Below, piece after piece: positions 1 to 8,264 of a stretch of DNA of 10,906 nt (its first letter is position 1; every line of letters begins with the position of its first letter). Both the position numbers and the translations under genes were made by a program. The stretch comes from Parachlorella kessleri (lineage: Eukaryota; Chlorophyta; Trebouxiophyceae; Chlorellales; Chlorellaceae). The notes under the pieces were generated by a model. That model saw only the letters and a list, made by a program, of their open reading frames with translations, made no database searches and was not told the origin of the DNA. The DNA lies in contig BBXU01000422.1 of NCBI GenBank assembly GCA_001598975.1, forward strand, positions 1 through 10,906. Direction: 5' to 3'.

Positions 1-362
1 CGGTGCAGGGCGGGCAGCTAGGGAGCAGAGTTTGCAGAGTAGGGTGTGAGTAGAGCGTCAAGAGGCTTCCCTCAAACTTCGCTTCATGGTCTTCGTGGTA
101 GATGGCATTGTGGGCTCTGGGGCTCTGCCTTTGTCGGGGCCTGGGACCACACCCAAGCCTTTGCACGATGCAATTCTGCATGGCGTTGCCTGGGCTGTGT
201 TCAGTCTCGTTTGAGCAAAGCTCTAGGTACTGTACCGAGCTTGTGCCCACTGACCATGTGGTGGTCACCAACTGTGACTATGAAAGGGCCTGCCTGTCAT
301 GGTGCTGAGTGACTAGTGGCTTGACGAGTCCCTACTTTGACTGCCCTGGGCTGCTGCTGCAG
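1..362 (+). other. intron upstream of the first visible aldehyde dehydrogenase exon
   Basis: No reading frame here resembles the part of an aldehyde dehydrogenase that should precede the first visible exon (the nucleotide-binding half, ending in a GFG-x-x-G-type loop). The stretch ends in a run of CTG triplets and CAG at 351-362, a good acceptor, directly before a codon-phase-0 exon. I read it as the 3' part of an intron longer than 362 bases. Short open frames at 46-312 and 102-308 have no recognisable content. Confidence 0.6.
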
Positions 363-3172
363 GTGGCGTTCACCGGCTCCACCAGCGTGGGCATCAAGAT
401 CATGCAGGGAGCTGCCGAGCACATCAAGCCGGTCACCCTGGAGCTGGGGGGCAACTCCCCAGTGGTGGTCTGCCCTGACGCCGACATACAGCAGGCGGCC
501 GAGGGTGCCCACTTCGCCCTGTTCTTCAACATTGGTGCGCTGTGCAACCTGGTGCAACCCACCTGCGTGCACCCCTCCGCTAGACGTGTGTTCAAAGGGG
601 GGTGGGGAGGGGGTGCCGGGCAGTTTTATAGGTACTGCAGGCTGCTTTCCCGGTCCTTTCCTAGTTCTAGTGGTAGACAGGTGGGATCGTTGGGTCGTTT
701 GTTGGCAACATGTTGGCAGGTGGGGCAGTAGCTGGCCCAGCTGAGGCATCTGGTAGGAGGCACCTGGTAGGAAGCATAGCATTCCTGGCTTGTTTGCAGG
801 GGAGTGCTGCACCTCGGGCGCCCGCACCTACGTGCACGAAAGCATCTATGACGAGTTTGTCAAGAAGTCCGTGGAGCTGGCCAAGGCCAGGAAGGTAAGC
901 CTGGGGCTTTTAGTAAGGTTGGCTGATTCAGAGGGTGCTGCAGTCCATGCATGGCTTGCAGCGAGTGCAACTGATAGCACTTGCATGGCTTCCTGCGACT
1001 GCAACTATAGCATGTATTACTGGTTGAGGTACTAGTAGCTGCCAAGAACCCCACCGCCAGCAGATGTGGAGTCCCTAACATTGACAATATGTGCAAGCCT
1101 GGGTAACCATTGCCCCTCTGCTTACATAAACAACTATAGCTGGTGTGACCAAACGTGCAGACTGGGGACCCGCTGGATGACTCGATGCAGCAGGGGCCGC
1201 TGGTGTCCAAGAAGCAGCTGGAGAAGGTTCTGGACTACATCAAGAAGGGCCAGGAGGAAGGTGAGCACGGCCGGTCGGGGCCGCAATCTCTGGCTGTTCT
1301 GTGCCTCTTTGCTGGGAAAGTGTGGACCCAGCTGCGAGGGTAGCTGTTGGTTGTGGCAGCAAGTGGCCCTGGGTTGTAGGATTTAGGCATTGATTCAGAC
1401 ATTGGTTTGTCTGTGCCCAGGGCAGATATCTATATGAGGTCGTGAAGGGCTGACAGTGGTAAAAGTCACGATGTCCCATCTTGCTCCTTTGCATAACACG
1501 ACTTCCTGTGCAAGCATGCAGCACTTGTCACTTTACAAACGGAAGTGGGCAAGGCAGCACACTCTTCAGAACCTCTGTTTGTATGGCCGCAGGTGCCAAG
1601 CTGGAGTGTGGTGGCAACCACATCGGGGACAAGAACGGGTAGGCACACCAGAGTGCACCATTTTGGGACATGCGAGCGGGGTTGGGCACTTTCTGTTGTG
1701 CAACATCGATAAATGCAGCTAGGTCCAAGTCGAAAAGCACAAATCTTCTGCACCAAACCACAATAGTCATGTGTGCGAAGAAGCGCTTCTACTCTTCGGC
1801 TCCGGGGACCCCAGCACAGTGAAGCCATCCAAGTCAAGCGCCATTGAAAGGGACAGCTTGCGCCTGCAGGTACCTAGTGGAACCCACCGTGTTTAGCAAT
1901 GTGACAGATGACATGGCTATTTGCCGTGATGAGGTAAGTGCGGAATGAGTATGTGCCGGCCATGTCTTGCAGCCATGCTTTTGAGTGGAACGGATCTGCG
2001 TGCCAATGGCATGTAGGCACAGCATTTCTTGGTGGTTAGCCCGTCTTAGGAGGGACAGCTGACTTAACCCCTTGCTGTGCAGATCTTTGGTCCGGTGCAA
2101 GTCATTTTGAAGTGGAGCGATATTGACGAGGTAGGTAGTACCATGTTGGTCCTATACACTCTATTTGTCCATGGATGGACATGTGGTTTATTCTGTACCA
2201 TTGAAACAGCCACAGCCGGTGCGTTGGGGACTGGCTAGAAGGCATGCAATGCTCATATACGCAGTGGCTGGTCAGATTTAGCCCAGGGCAAGTGAGGCTG
2301 TGAGCTGCAGTTGGGGTTGTCAGTGTTTGCGGTGGGCAAGCACTGGGAGACTTCCGCTACAAACTAATGTTGTCTGTCCTGTGCTGCTGTGCAGGTCATC
2401 CAGCGTGCCAATGACACAGAGTACGGGCTGGCCGCCTCCGTGTGGACCAACAACCTGGACTCCATGCAGGCGCTCACCCGCGGCATCAAGGCAGGCACCG
2501 TCTGGGTGAGTGTGCCCACCCTCACCCTGGCTTGACCTGCAGTGCCATGCCGGGAGTGTGCTGTTTGACGTCCCTGCTGCGTAGCTTTGATCTTTTGCTC
2601 TGCTGTGTGCAGGTGAACTGCCATCACCAGCTGGATGCCGGGGTGCCGTTTGGAGGTAAGAGTGGGGCATGTGGGCTCAGATGGCGGGCTAGGTGTGGGG
2701 TGCTGGGTGCTGCTGCAGTGGGCATCCATGTACAACTGAACCGGAATGCATGTTCTGTGCGCATTCGTCTACAGGCTGCAATGTTGGGGTGTGACGAGAT
2801 GAGAATCTCGTGTTTCTGAGCATCTGTCATGGCAGGTGTTGCTAACCGCCACACTCTACCCCCTTGGTGCAGGGTATAAGATGTCTGGCTTTGGCCGGGA
2901 GCATGGAGTTGACGTACTGCATCATTATACTCAGGTGTGTAGGAGTGGCAGACACCGTGGCCCGCAGTTGCGCAAATAAACTATAGATGTAGGCTGGTGC
3001 GTGTAAGCTGTGTGTGGTGCAGTGTGGGTTGGCAAACACTGGCTTTGTAATGCAGACAAGTATTGGCTGATCGATGATTCAGACTCTGGTTATTCCCTTG
3101 ACTGATTGCGTCCAACTCTGCCTGCAGACCAAGAGTGTTTACGTGCCCCTGCCCAAGCACAAGAGCTGGTAA
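363..3172 (+). CDS. aldehyde dehydrogenase (ALDH superfamily, ALDH2-like), C-terminal half, 10 exons
   Basis: NAD(P)-dependent oxidation of aldehydes to carboxylic acids. Exons: 363-534, 800-894, 1161-1260, 1593-1638, 1870-1933, 2083-2130, 2395-2505, 2613-2655, 2873-2934, 3128-3172 (stop TAA). They total 786 bases, 261 residues, and every junction keeps phase. The product opens with VAFTGST, then the LELGGNSP block with the general-base Glu. The catalytic block [11 protein letters not shown] follows, split by the first intron, with the second Cys aligning to Cys302 of mammalian ALDH2. Next come [28 protein letters not shown], the EPTVFSNV strand, [44 protein letters not shown] and a C-terminus ending PKHKSW. 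These are the standard landmarks, in order, of the catalytic and oligomerisation domains. Full-length members have about 500 residues, so the NAD-binding half and any targeting peptide lie outside. Hence I cannot say whether it is mitochondrial, plastid or cytosolic. Glu replaces the Gln usual before the Cys pair. The subfamily is uncertain; membership of the superfamily is not. Confidence 0.93.
597..620 (+). repeat. G-rich tract with four G-runs inside an aldehyde dehydrogenase intron
   Basis: Runs of six, four, five and three G separated by short T, A and TGCC spacers lie on the coding strand, about 60 bases into the intron 535-799. The pattern fits a G-quadruplex motif in both the non-template DNA strand and the pre-mRNA. 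Any function is inference. Confidence 0.55.
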
Positions 3173-3461
3173 GTGCGCTGAGCCTGTTCCTACCTCCGTG
3201 CCATGCTCAATGGCTGTGTGATAAACCCTTAGTTACTGTAGAGGTTTTGGCCCTCCTTGCATCCACCACGTGGTGCATGCACATGGAGATGGTACCTAGG
3301 TTTTGTGTTTTGTGGCCAGTGACACCCTGGCTTCATTGTTTGTCGCTTAATGGATCCATGGCAGCATGGTCGAGTGGTGGTATGCTGTCAGTCTAGCTTG
3401 GTCCAGCCAGCCTTTGCATTAATGCCGACGTGTCATTGCTTTATGCCTCGCAGGCAAATCA

Positions 3462-3466
3462 TGTAA
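3462..3466 (+). terminator. candidate polyadenylation signal TGTAA for aldehyde dehydrogenase
   Basis: TGTAA is the usual polyadenylation signal of volvocalean nuclear genes. This copy lies about 290 bases after the stop codon, a plausible 3' UTR length. A second copy at 3747-3751 would give a UTR of about 575 bases. Five-base matches occur by chance, so the choice is tentative. Confidence 0.3.
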
Positions 3467-3746
3467 GCGGACGCTTAACAATGGCTGCAGCGGCGCTATG
3501 ACAAAAATGGATATATAGGTTGCTTGGCTTTGCACATGGGATGTACTCCCCCGGAGGCCTATGAATGTAGCTTGGGATGCAACAGATAATCCCTATTCAC
3601 GATGCTGTTGGCACTATATGTTCTTCATATTGCTTATTACATATGTGACTGTGGACATGCTGGTGCAAGATGTTGCCAGGCAGACGCAATCCGTACAAAG
3701 GTTGCAAGGTGCCTGCTGTTTGCCATATTTCTGTTGAAGGATAAAC

Positions 3747-3751
3747 TGTAA
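3747..3751 (+). terminator. alternative candidate polyadenylation signal TGTAA for aldehyde dehydrogenase
   Basis: This is a second TGTAA on the sense strand after the aldehyde dehydrogenase stop, in the context AAACTGTAATG. It would be used if the copy at 3462 is not. Support is only the motif and its position. Confidence 0.3.
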
Positions 3752-4355
3752 TGACGTGCGCTGTGTGCAACAGTATGGAAGAAGGCTGTGAAGGAAGAGG
3801 TCTAAGCATCATTGAGGCAAAACTTCACAGAGCATATTGTACAGCCGACAGAGAGGTCCTAGATAAACGCTTCCCTTGCTTCCATGTGTCACGGCCCTCA
3901 AGTCAGTGTCCAGCTAGCCCTGTCCGCGCATCTTCTACCAGAGTCGGCATAATACTGCAATGCAGCGCAGAGAGAGTTGTAGCCCACCAAAGGGATGAAA
4001 ACTGCAGCACCGTCACAGTCAGTATTACATGTCCCAACCACTCTGACAGACAGATGACTAGGGACAAGGTCACCCAGACCTTTGACTAAACAAACAGACT
4101 TTTCAGCCGTCGAGTCTTCTGGAATGACAGTGGAGGAGACTGAATACAACAGCACAAGTCGAACCTTCCATCACACAACGGACTTGATAAAACAGCAAAA
4201 AAGCAGGAGCAGCGCGGCCGCCGTCACCATACTTGAACCAAGAACCAGACTAGTTTGCAGAATACAATTCTCTGATGCCTGACATACCCATAACTAAATC
4301 TTCCTCCTACTACTCAACCTAGAAGGGAAAAACCTATGACAGGGATCTGTGTATT

Positions 4356-4360
4356 TTACA
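4356..4360 (-). terminator. candidate polyadenylation signal TGTAA for the IMP nucleotidase gene
   Basis: TTACA on the + strand reads TGTAA on the - strand, about 260 bases past the ISN1-type stop codon. A nearer copy at 4602-4606 lies only about 15 bases after the stop and seems too close. Motif and distance are the only evidence. Confidence 0.3.
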
Positions 4361-4620
4361 AAAGCATGTTTCATCTCACCCCCAAGGGACCTGCATGGGA
4401 ACTGGCAACTCATACACAGCCAGGTATGGTAGCAAACTTGCCTGGCAATGTCGCAAATTTCACTTCCCAACCTGCCTGAAAGGCAAGCAGATTCAGCACA
4501 AGCCTTCACCCTAGAAGTATGCATCGGCCACAAACAATGTCATGTAAACAATAAGTCTGTCGACCTCTTTCTGTCTGCGTACTTGGGGCCCCTCGGTCTC
4601 CTTACAGAGAAGCCCACCCT

Positions 4621-7600
4621 TCACTCGATGTAAGGCTGGGCCTTGAGCTTGCGCAGGTCGCCCAGCAACAGCTTGATAAAGAAGTCCGTTTCCTCCGGGT
4701 TTGCAACCCACAGGATGGAACAGCAGTCCCGTGTGGCCACATCGTTGCCGCTGGCTGTGAAGCGGTCGCCCACATGCAACACCTGCAGCAACAGAAAACT
4801 AGTAAGCAGCCGATGGACACAGGGTTTCACAACTGTCCGAGGTCGAAAAAGCTGGCGGGTAGGAAGGCAAAACATGAGGCGTAGGAAGTCTGCCTCCTCC
4901 TTGAGGCAAGATGGCCAAGCCACCAGCCTTGGCGTCCCGCCCCGGCTATGAGGCTCTCGTGCCACCTCCGCAGCAATGTGCAGCACACTCAGGGAGGCAA
5001 GGGCAGGCCTGGGAGCAGTACTGCCAGCGGCCTGGCCTGCCAGCAGCAGTACTGGGCAGTTGTGCAGCGAAGCGAGCCAGGCATGCCTACCTCAGAGGGG
5101 TTGTACCCCAGGTAATTCATCAGAGCCTCCAGGCCCAGGGACTTGTTGCCCACGTCTACAAACACGTCGTTGCCGCCTGCAGCAGGTGTGGTTGGCCTCG
5201 GTGGTCCAAACCAATGACTGGGCAGGACACGCACTTGCTAACCCAAGGCAGGACGTCTGGCGTAGCATGCTCTGAACATCGCTTGCTACCTCTCACCGCG
5301 CTGCTCGAGAGAAAGCTATAATTGGGTCTAGCGGTGCCTTCCCCATTACAGAGGCGCAGGCCGGGACCCCCGCCTGGATGACAGCCTAACGACCCATCAC
5401 CCCCCTGGATCGCAATGGCAGTCTCCGTCGTCTGAAGGGGCCTGCCCACCCACCCACCCACCCACTCACCATTGAAGGCGCAGAAGGGCACCCGCGAGGA
5501 CAGCTGCATCTGGACTGTGATGGCCAGCTCCTCCAGCACCTCATAAATGGTGGCCTCCGTGGGGACCACACCCACCGCACGCTCCTTCTTTACTACCTGC
5601 CAGATGGAAGCAACCACGAGCAGATGGTGGCAGCTTAGCGGCGGCGCATGCAAGCACTACAGCAACGCATAGAGAGTCGCGGGACCTGGCCGTTTGTATG
5701 TACCACGCTCGATGGTGCTCAGGTAGCAAGGAATGTGCACCAGAGGAGGCCCTGACAACTGCCGGCGGCGATTAGGTCGGCAACCCATGCGCCCTGTGTT
5801 GGCAGCAGCTGGCAAGCCCGCCCGCCCACTAGCCAGGCAGGCAAGCAGCCTCCACCTCCCCACCGCTCGCCCAAGGAGCACCCCCACCCTTCCTCCTTGT
5901 GATCATACCTCCACTGGCAGGCGTAGCCTCTTGGCCCCCTCCAGCAGGCTGGCCTCTGCCTCGTCCAGCAGCCGCCGTATGTCACCCTCCTGCCACGACA
6001 TCATGTAGGGGCTCTTCCACTCCTCGTCCGGCACAAACTCCAGCCGCCGGCTGGGGTACGCCACGCGCAGCAGGTAGTTGCACTCGCCGCCCATGATGTG
6101 GAACCTGCAGCAGACGGGGCAGGCATGCACACTGCCTCCCATCTCAGGCTCAGGCCGCTCCAAGATCAAGCCGCTGCACCACCTTCTCACCATAGATATG
6201 ACATATTGGTCCTGCAGGAGGTGGCCCAGTTTGGTGCTCTTTTCCCAAGCAAGGAAACACACCCACCAGCTGTACGGGCAGCCGTAGCTGCTCCCCACCT
6301 GTCTGTGATGCTCTGCGGCAAGTTGAGCTGCCGGAAGGCCGCCAGCAGCCCCTCCACCCGCTGCTCAAACCGCTCCGGTGACCCCGGGTAGCCGGCCGCG
6401 GTGACGATAGCCACGTGCACGTTGCTGCGCATGAGGCCGATGATGTGGCGGATCATCTCGTTGTCGTGCTCCATGTGGGCACCGTCCGCGTAGAGAGTGC
6501 CGTCGGCATCGAAGGTGATGAGCCGCAGGGTCTCGGCCGAGGCGTGCACCTGCCAGGGTGGTAGCCAGACATGAGGCTATCCGGCTCTGACATACAGTGC
6601 ACATGACACGGCCAGCTTCCCAGCCAGGCGGTGCGGCAACTTGGCACTCTACAGCATCCTCTTCCCCCTGCAAGATGGACAATAGCCCACTGTGTCCATC
6701 AGTGATTTGCACAGCGCCGTGAGGAGCCTACTCGGGCCAGGGTCTCTGACACATAAGAAAGGAGAGCCTCACATGCATAGCGCCTACCTGCGCTATGTTG
6801 AGGATGTGGCGGATCTCGGCAAAATTAGGCGGCACGTACTGTCGGCGGGACAGCGCAAAGAACTCATCGTACTCCTGAAAAGCCTCCACCAGCCTGCAGT
6901 GCAATGTCTCGTGCCAACAGGTAGCACACCAATGACAGCACCATGACAGGGTGCACGTGCCTGTGCGGTGGGGTAGCGCACATGTACACCCAGCACCACC
7001 TCCCAGTCCCCGCAAGGCAAGACTTCCACTCCCACTCCATCTATAACGCAGCAGGCATGCTCCAATTGGGCCAGGCCAGTCCAGGTCAAAGAGACCTCCC
7101 AGGGTCCTCTTCCCGCCTGCTGCGGCTATCTCTTCTTTCACTGCAGCTGCAGCGAACCTGATAGGGGTGAAGAAGCTGCCTACTGTAGGCACCATGCGCC
7201 GCAGCCGGCTTTGCCGGGGATCCTTCCGGTGCTCAACAACCCAGCGCTCCACCTTTTGCATGACCTGCAGCACAGGGACCGGGCACAGTGGCCCCAGTGA
7301 GCATAAGGCAACCTCCATGGCTCCCCGCCTGCTCGTAAGCAGTTTTAAGTGAGCTACAATCTTGTGCTCCACTCAATGTGTCCGACGAGAACGTGCTGTG
7401 AAGAAGGGTTCGACCACTTGGCCCTGTGCTGTTAGCCTGGCTTAGGCAAATGCTGTGACGTGCGTCCCCAACCTGGGCCTACCTCTAGGCTGGTGTGCGT
7501 CTGGTGCATGTGCAGCAAGAACTCGATGAACTTGTCCTGCTCCTTTAAGTGGCCCTTCCGCCGCAGCACCGCCGCGTCTGAAGCGCTGCGGGCCCGCTGG

Positions 7601-7917
7601 CCAAACATCTCCGGCTCTGGTGGGTTCAGAAGCTCCTGCCAGTACTGCTTGCTGCCAGCGCTGCCTTCCTCGCTGCTGTTGGCGGCCACACTGCTGCTGC
7701 GCTCCAATCTGCCGTCCAGTAGGGCGCCTGGGCCGCTGGGAGGAGCGTGGCTCAGCTCCCCGTTCACCTTGCTGCTGCTCACTGCCTGGCACACAAGCTG
7801 GCGGTGCTGGCGGTGACTGGCCCATGCATGGCGCCGGGTAACACTGCTGACCGATGCAGGTCGTTGCAAGAGGAGAGACCTGCAGCTTGCAGGGCTCCCC
7901 AGGCAGAAACTGACCAT
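4621..7917 (-). CDS. ISN1: IMP-specific 5'-nucleotidase (ISN1 family, HAD superfamily), complete, 8 exons
   Basis: Hydrolyses IMP to inosine and phosphate, in purine turnover. Exons in transcript order: 7917-7483, 7264-7158, 6893-6788, 6549-6299, 6104-5909, 5596-5470, 5176-5091, 4782-4621 (stop TGA). They total 1470 bases, 489 residues; yeast Isn1 is about 450. Residues 1-50 are rich in Ser, Arg and Ala without acidic residues and resemble a transit peptide. Residues 51-115 form a low-complexity linker. The ISN1 domain begins near 121 (KEQDKFIEFLL) and continues through MVPTVGSFFTPI and QYVPPNF-x-EIRHILNIAQ. HAD motif I is FDADGTLY, with nucleophile Asp230 and acid/base Asp232. Thr266 (AIVTAAGYPG) is motif II, Lys419 (GNKSLG) motif III, and Asp442 with Asn449-Asp450 (GDRFTASGND) motif IV. 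FHIMGGECNYLL and the PEET segment near the C-terminus are also family-typical. The start is the first ATG after an in-frame TGA nine codons upstream. Family assignment is firm; IMP specificity is inferred from family, and targeting from composition. Confidence 0.92.
5445..5469 (-). repeat. (GGGT)n tract abutting a 5' splice site, perfect G-quadruplex motif
   Basis: The + strand has five CCCA units at 5445-5464 followed by CTCAC. On the sense (-) strand of the ISN1-type gene this reads GTGAGT, which is the donor of the intron 5469-5177, followed immediately by five G-triplets separated by single T. One-base loops between G-triplets are the most stable parallel G-quadruplex arrangement known. 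Confidence 0.85.
6894..7157 (-). other. stop-free intron of 264 bases (3n) in the IMP nucleotidase gene
   Basis: This interval separates the exon ending FFTPI plus two bases of the Arg181 codon from the exon beginning LVEAFQEYDEFF. Donor ATCAG/GTTCGC and acceptor CACTGCAG/G are canonical, and removing it restores collinearity with the yeast Isn1 region between its FFTP motif and its conserved (V/P)(P/S)-x-F segment. Its length is 88 x 3 and it contains no stop in the host frame, so unspliced transcripts would stay in frame with an 88-residue insertion that starts Ala-rich (AAAAVKEEIAAAG). A later donor-like GGAG/GTCTCT has the wrong phase for the next exon. Confidence 0.7.
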
Positions 7918-8264
7918 GATGATATGGAGCTGCTCGTCAATTCAAACGTGCAGGACCTGATGAAGTCGAAGACACCTTGCGACAGGAGCAGGCGACCGAC
8001 TCTATTGAATCCCTGGGAGTGGACCTCCCGATCAGAAGTCTTGCAGACTCGCGGTCCCGCCCTGCCAGGCTGGCGGTGATAGAACTACCTTGCCGGAAAG
8101 CATGACATCCATAGCAATTGCCATAGCACTTGCACAATCACTTGAACGTGCAGCCCTATACTACACGTGTGCTCCTGGCTGCCTGAGGGGTCTGGTTGCC
8201 ACCGCCTTCCTACCACTCGCAGCTAGCAGGGTTCCCTTAAGCCTTACGTGCCCCACTGTCAACC
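7918..8264. promoter_or_regulatory. divergent promoter region between the IMP nucleotidase and RAF1 genes
   Basis: The 347 bases between the two start codons must hold both 5' UTRs and both core promoters, unless either gene has an undetected upstream non-coding exon. A weak TATA-like CCTATACTA lies around 8155-8163 on the RAF1 strand. No clear TATA box is visible for the other direction. The open frame starting near 8090 on the + strand is out of frame with RAF1 and ends at 8329. Its ATG at 8102 could serve RAF1 only through an extra small intron. Confidence 0.55.
8163..8170. promoter_or_regulatory. G-box palindrome ACACGTGT upstream of RAF1
   Basis: A perfect 8-base palindrome with the CACGTG core lies about 95 bases before the RAF1 ATG and about 250 before the divergent start. 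G-boxes bind bZIP and bHLH factors and are common in light-regulated plant promoters. CACGTG also occurs elsewhere in this window, for instance within exons, so the site may be chance. Confidence 0.25.

Larger units (their letters stand above)
3173..4620. other. non-coding region between convergent gene ends (3' UTRs plus spacer)
   Basis: This lies between the stop of aldehyde dehydrogenase (+) and the stop of the ISN1-type gene (-), so it must hold both 3' UTRs. It is visibly more AT-rich than the exons. Open frames at 3751-4089 (+), 3898-4155 (-) and 4294-4533 (-) have no recognisable motifs or codon pattern and I do not call them genes. I see no tRNA, terminal inverted repeat or tandem array. 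Confidence 0.6.

Noticed and set aside
297..827. 176-codon open frame on the - strand
   Set aside because: Antisense shadow of the first two visible ALDH exons and the intron between them; no family features.
3751..4089. 112-codon open frame on the + strand in the intergenic region
   Set aside because: No recognisable motif, no coding-like GC skew at third positions, no good start context, and it lies between two convergent 3' ends.
7090..7157. Extending ISN1 exon 2 to the later donor-like GGAG/GTCTCT
   Set aside because: It would end in phase 1, while the next exon needs phase 2, and it would insert residues absent from the yeast Isn1 alignment at this point.
7401..7425. GGTTCGA sequence resembling a tRNA T-loop
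   Set aside because: The flanking bases do not pair into a T-stem, and no D-arm or anticodon arm lies upstream on either strand.
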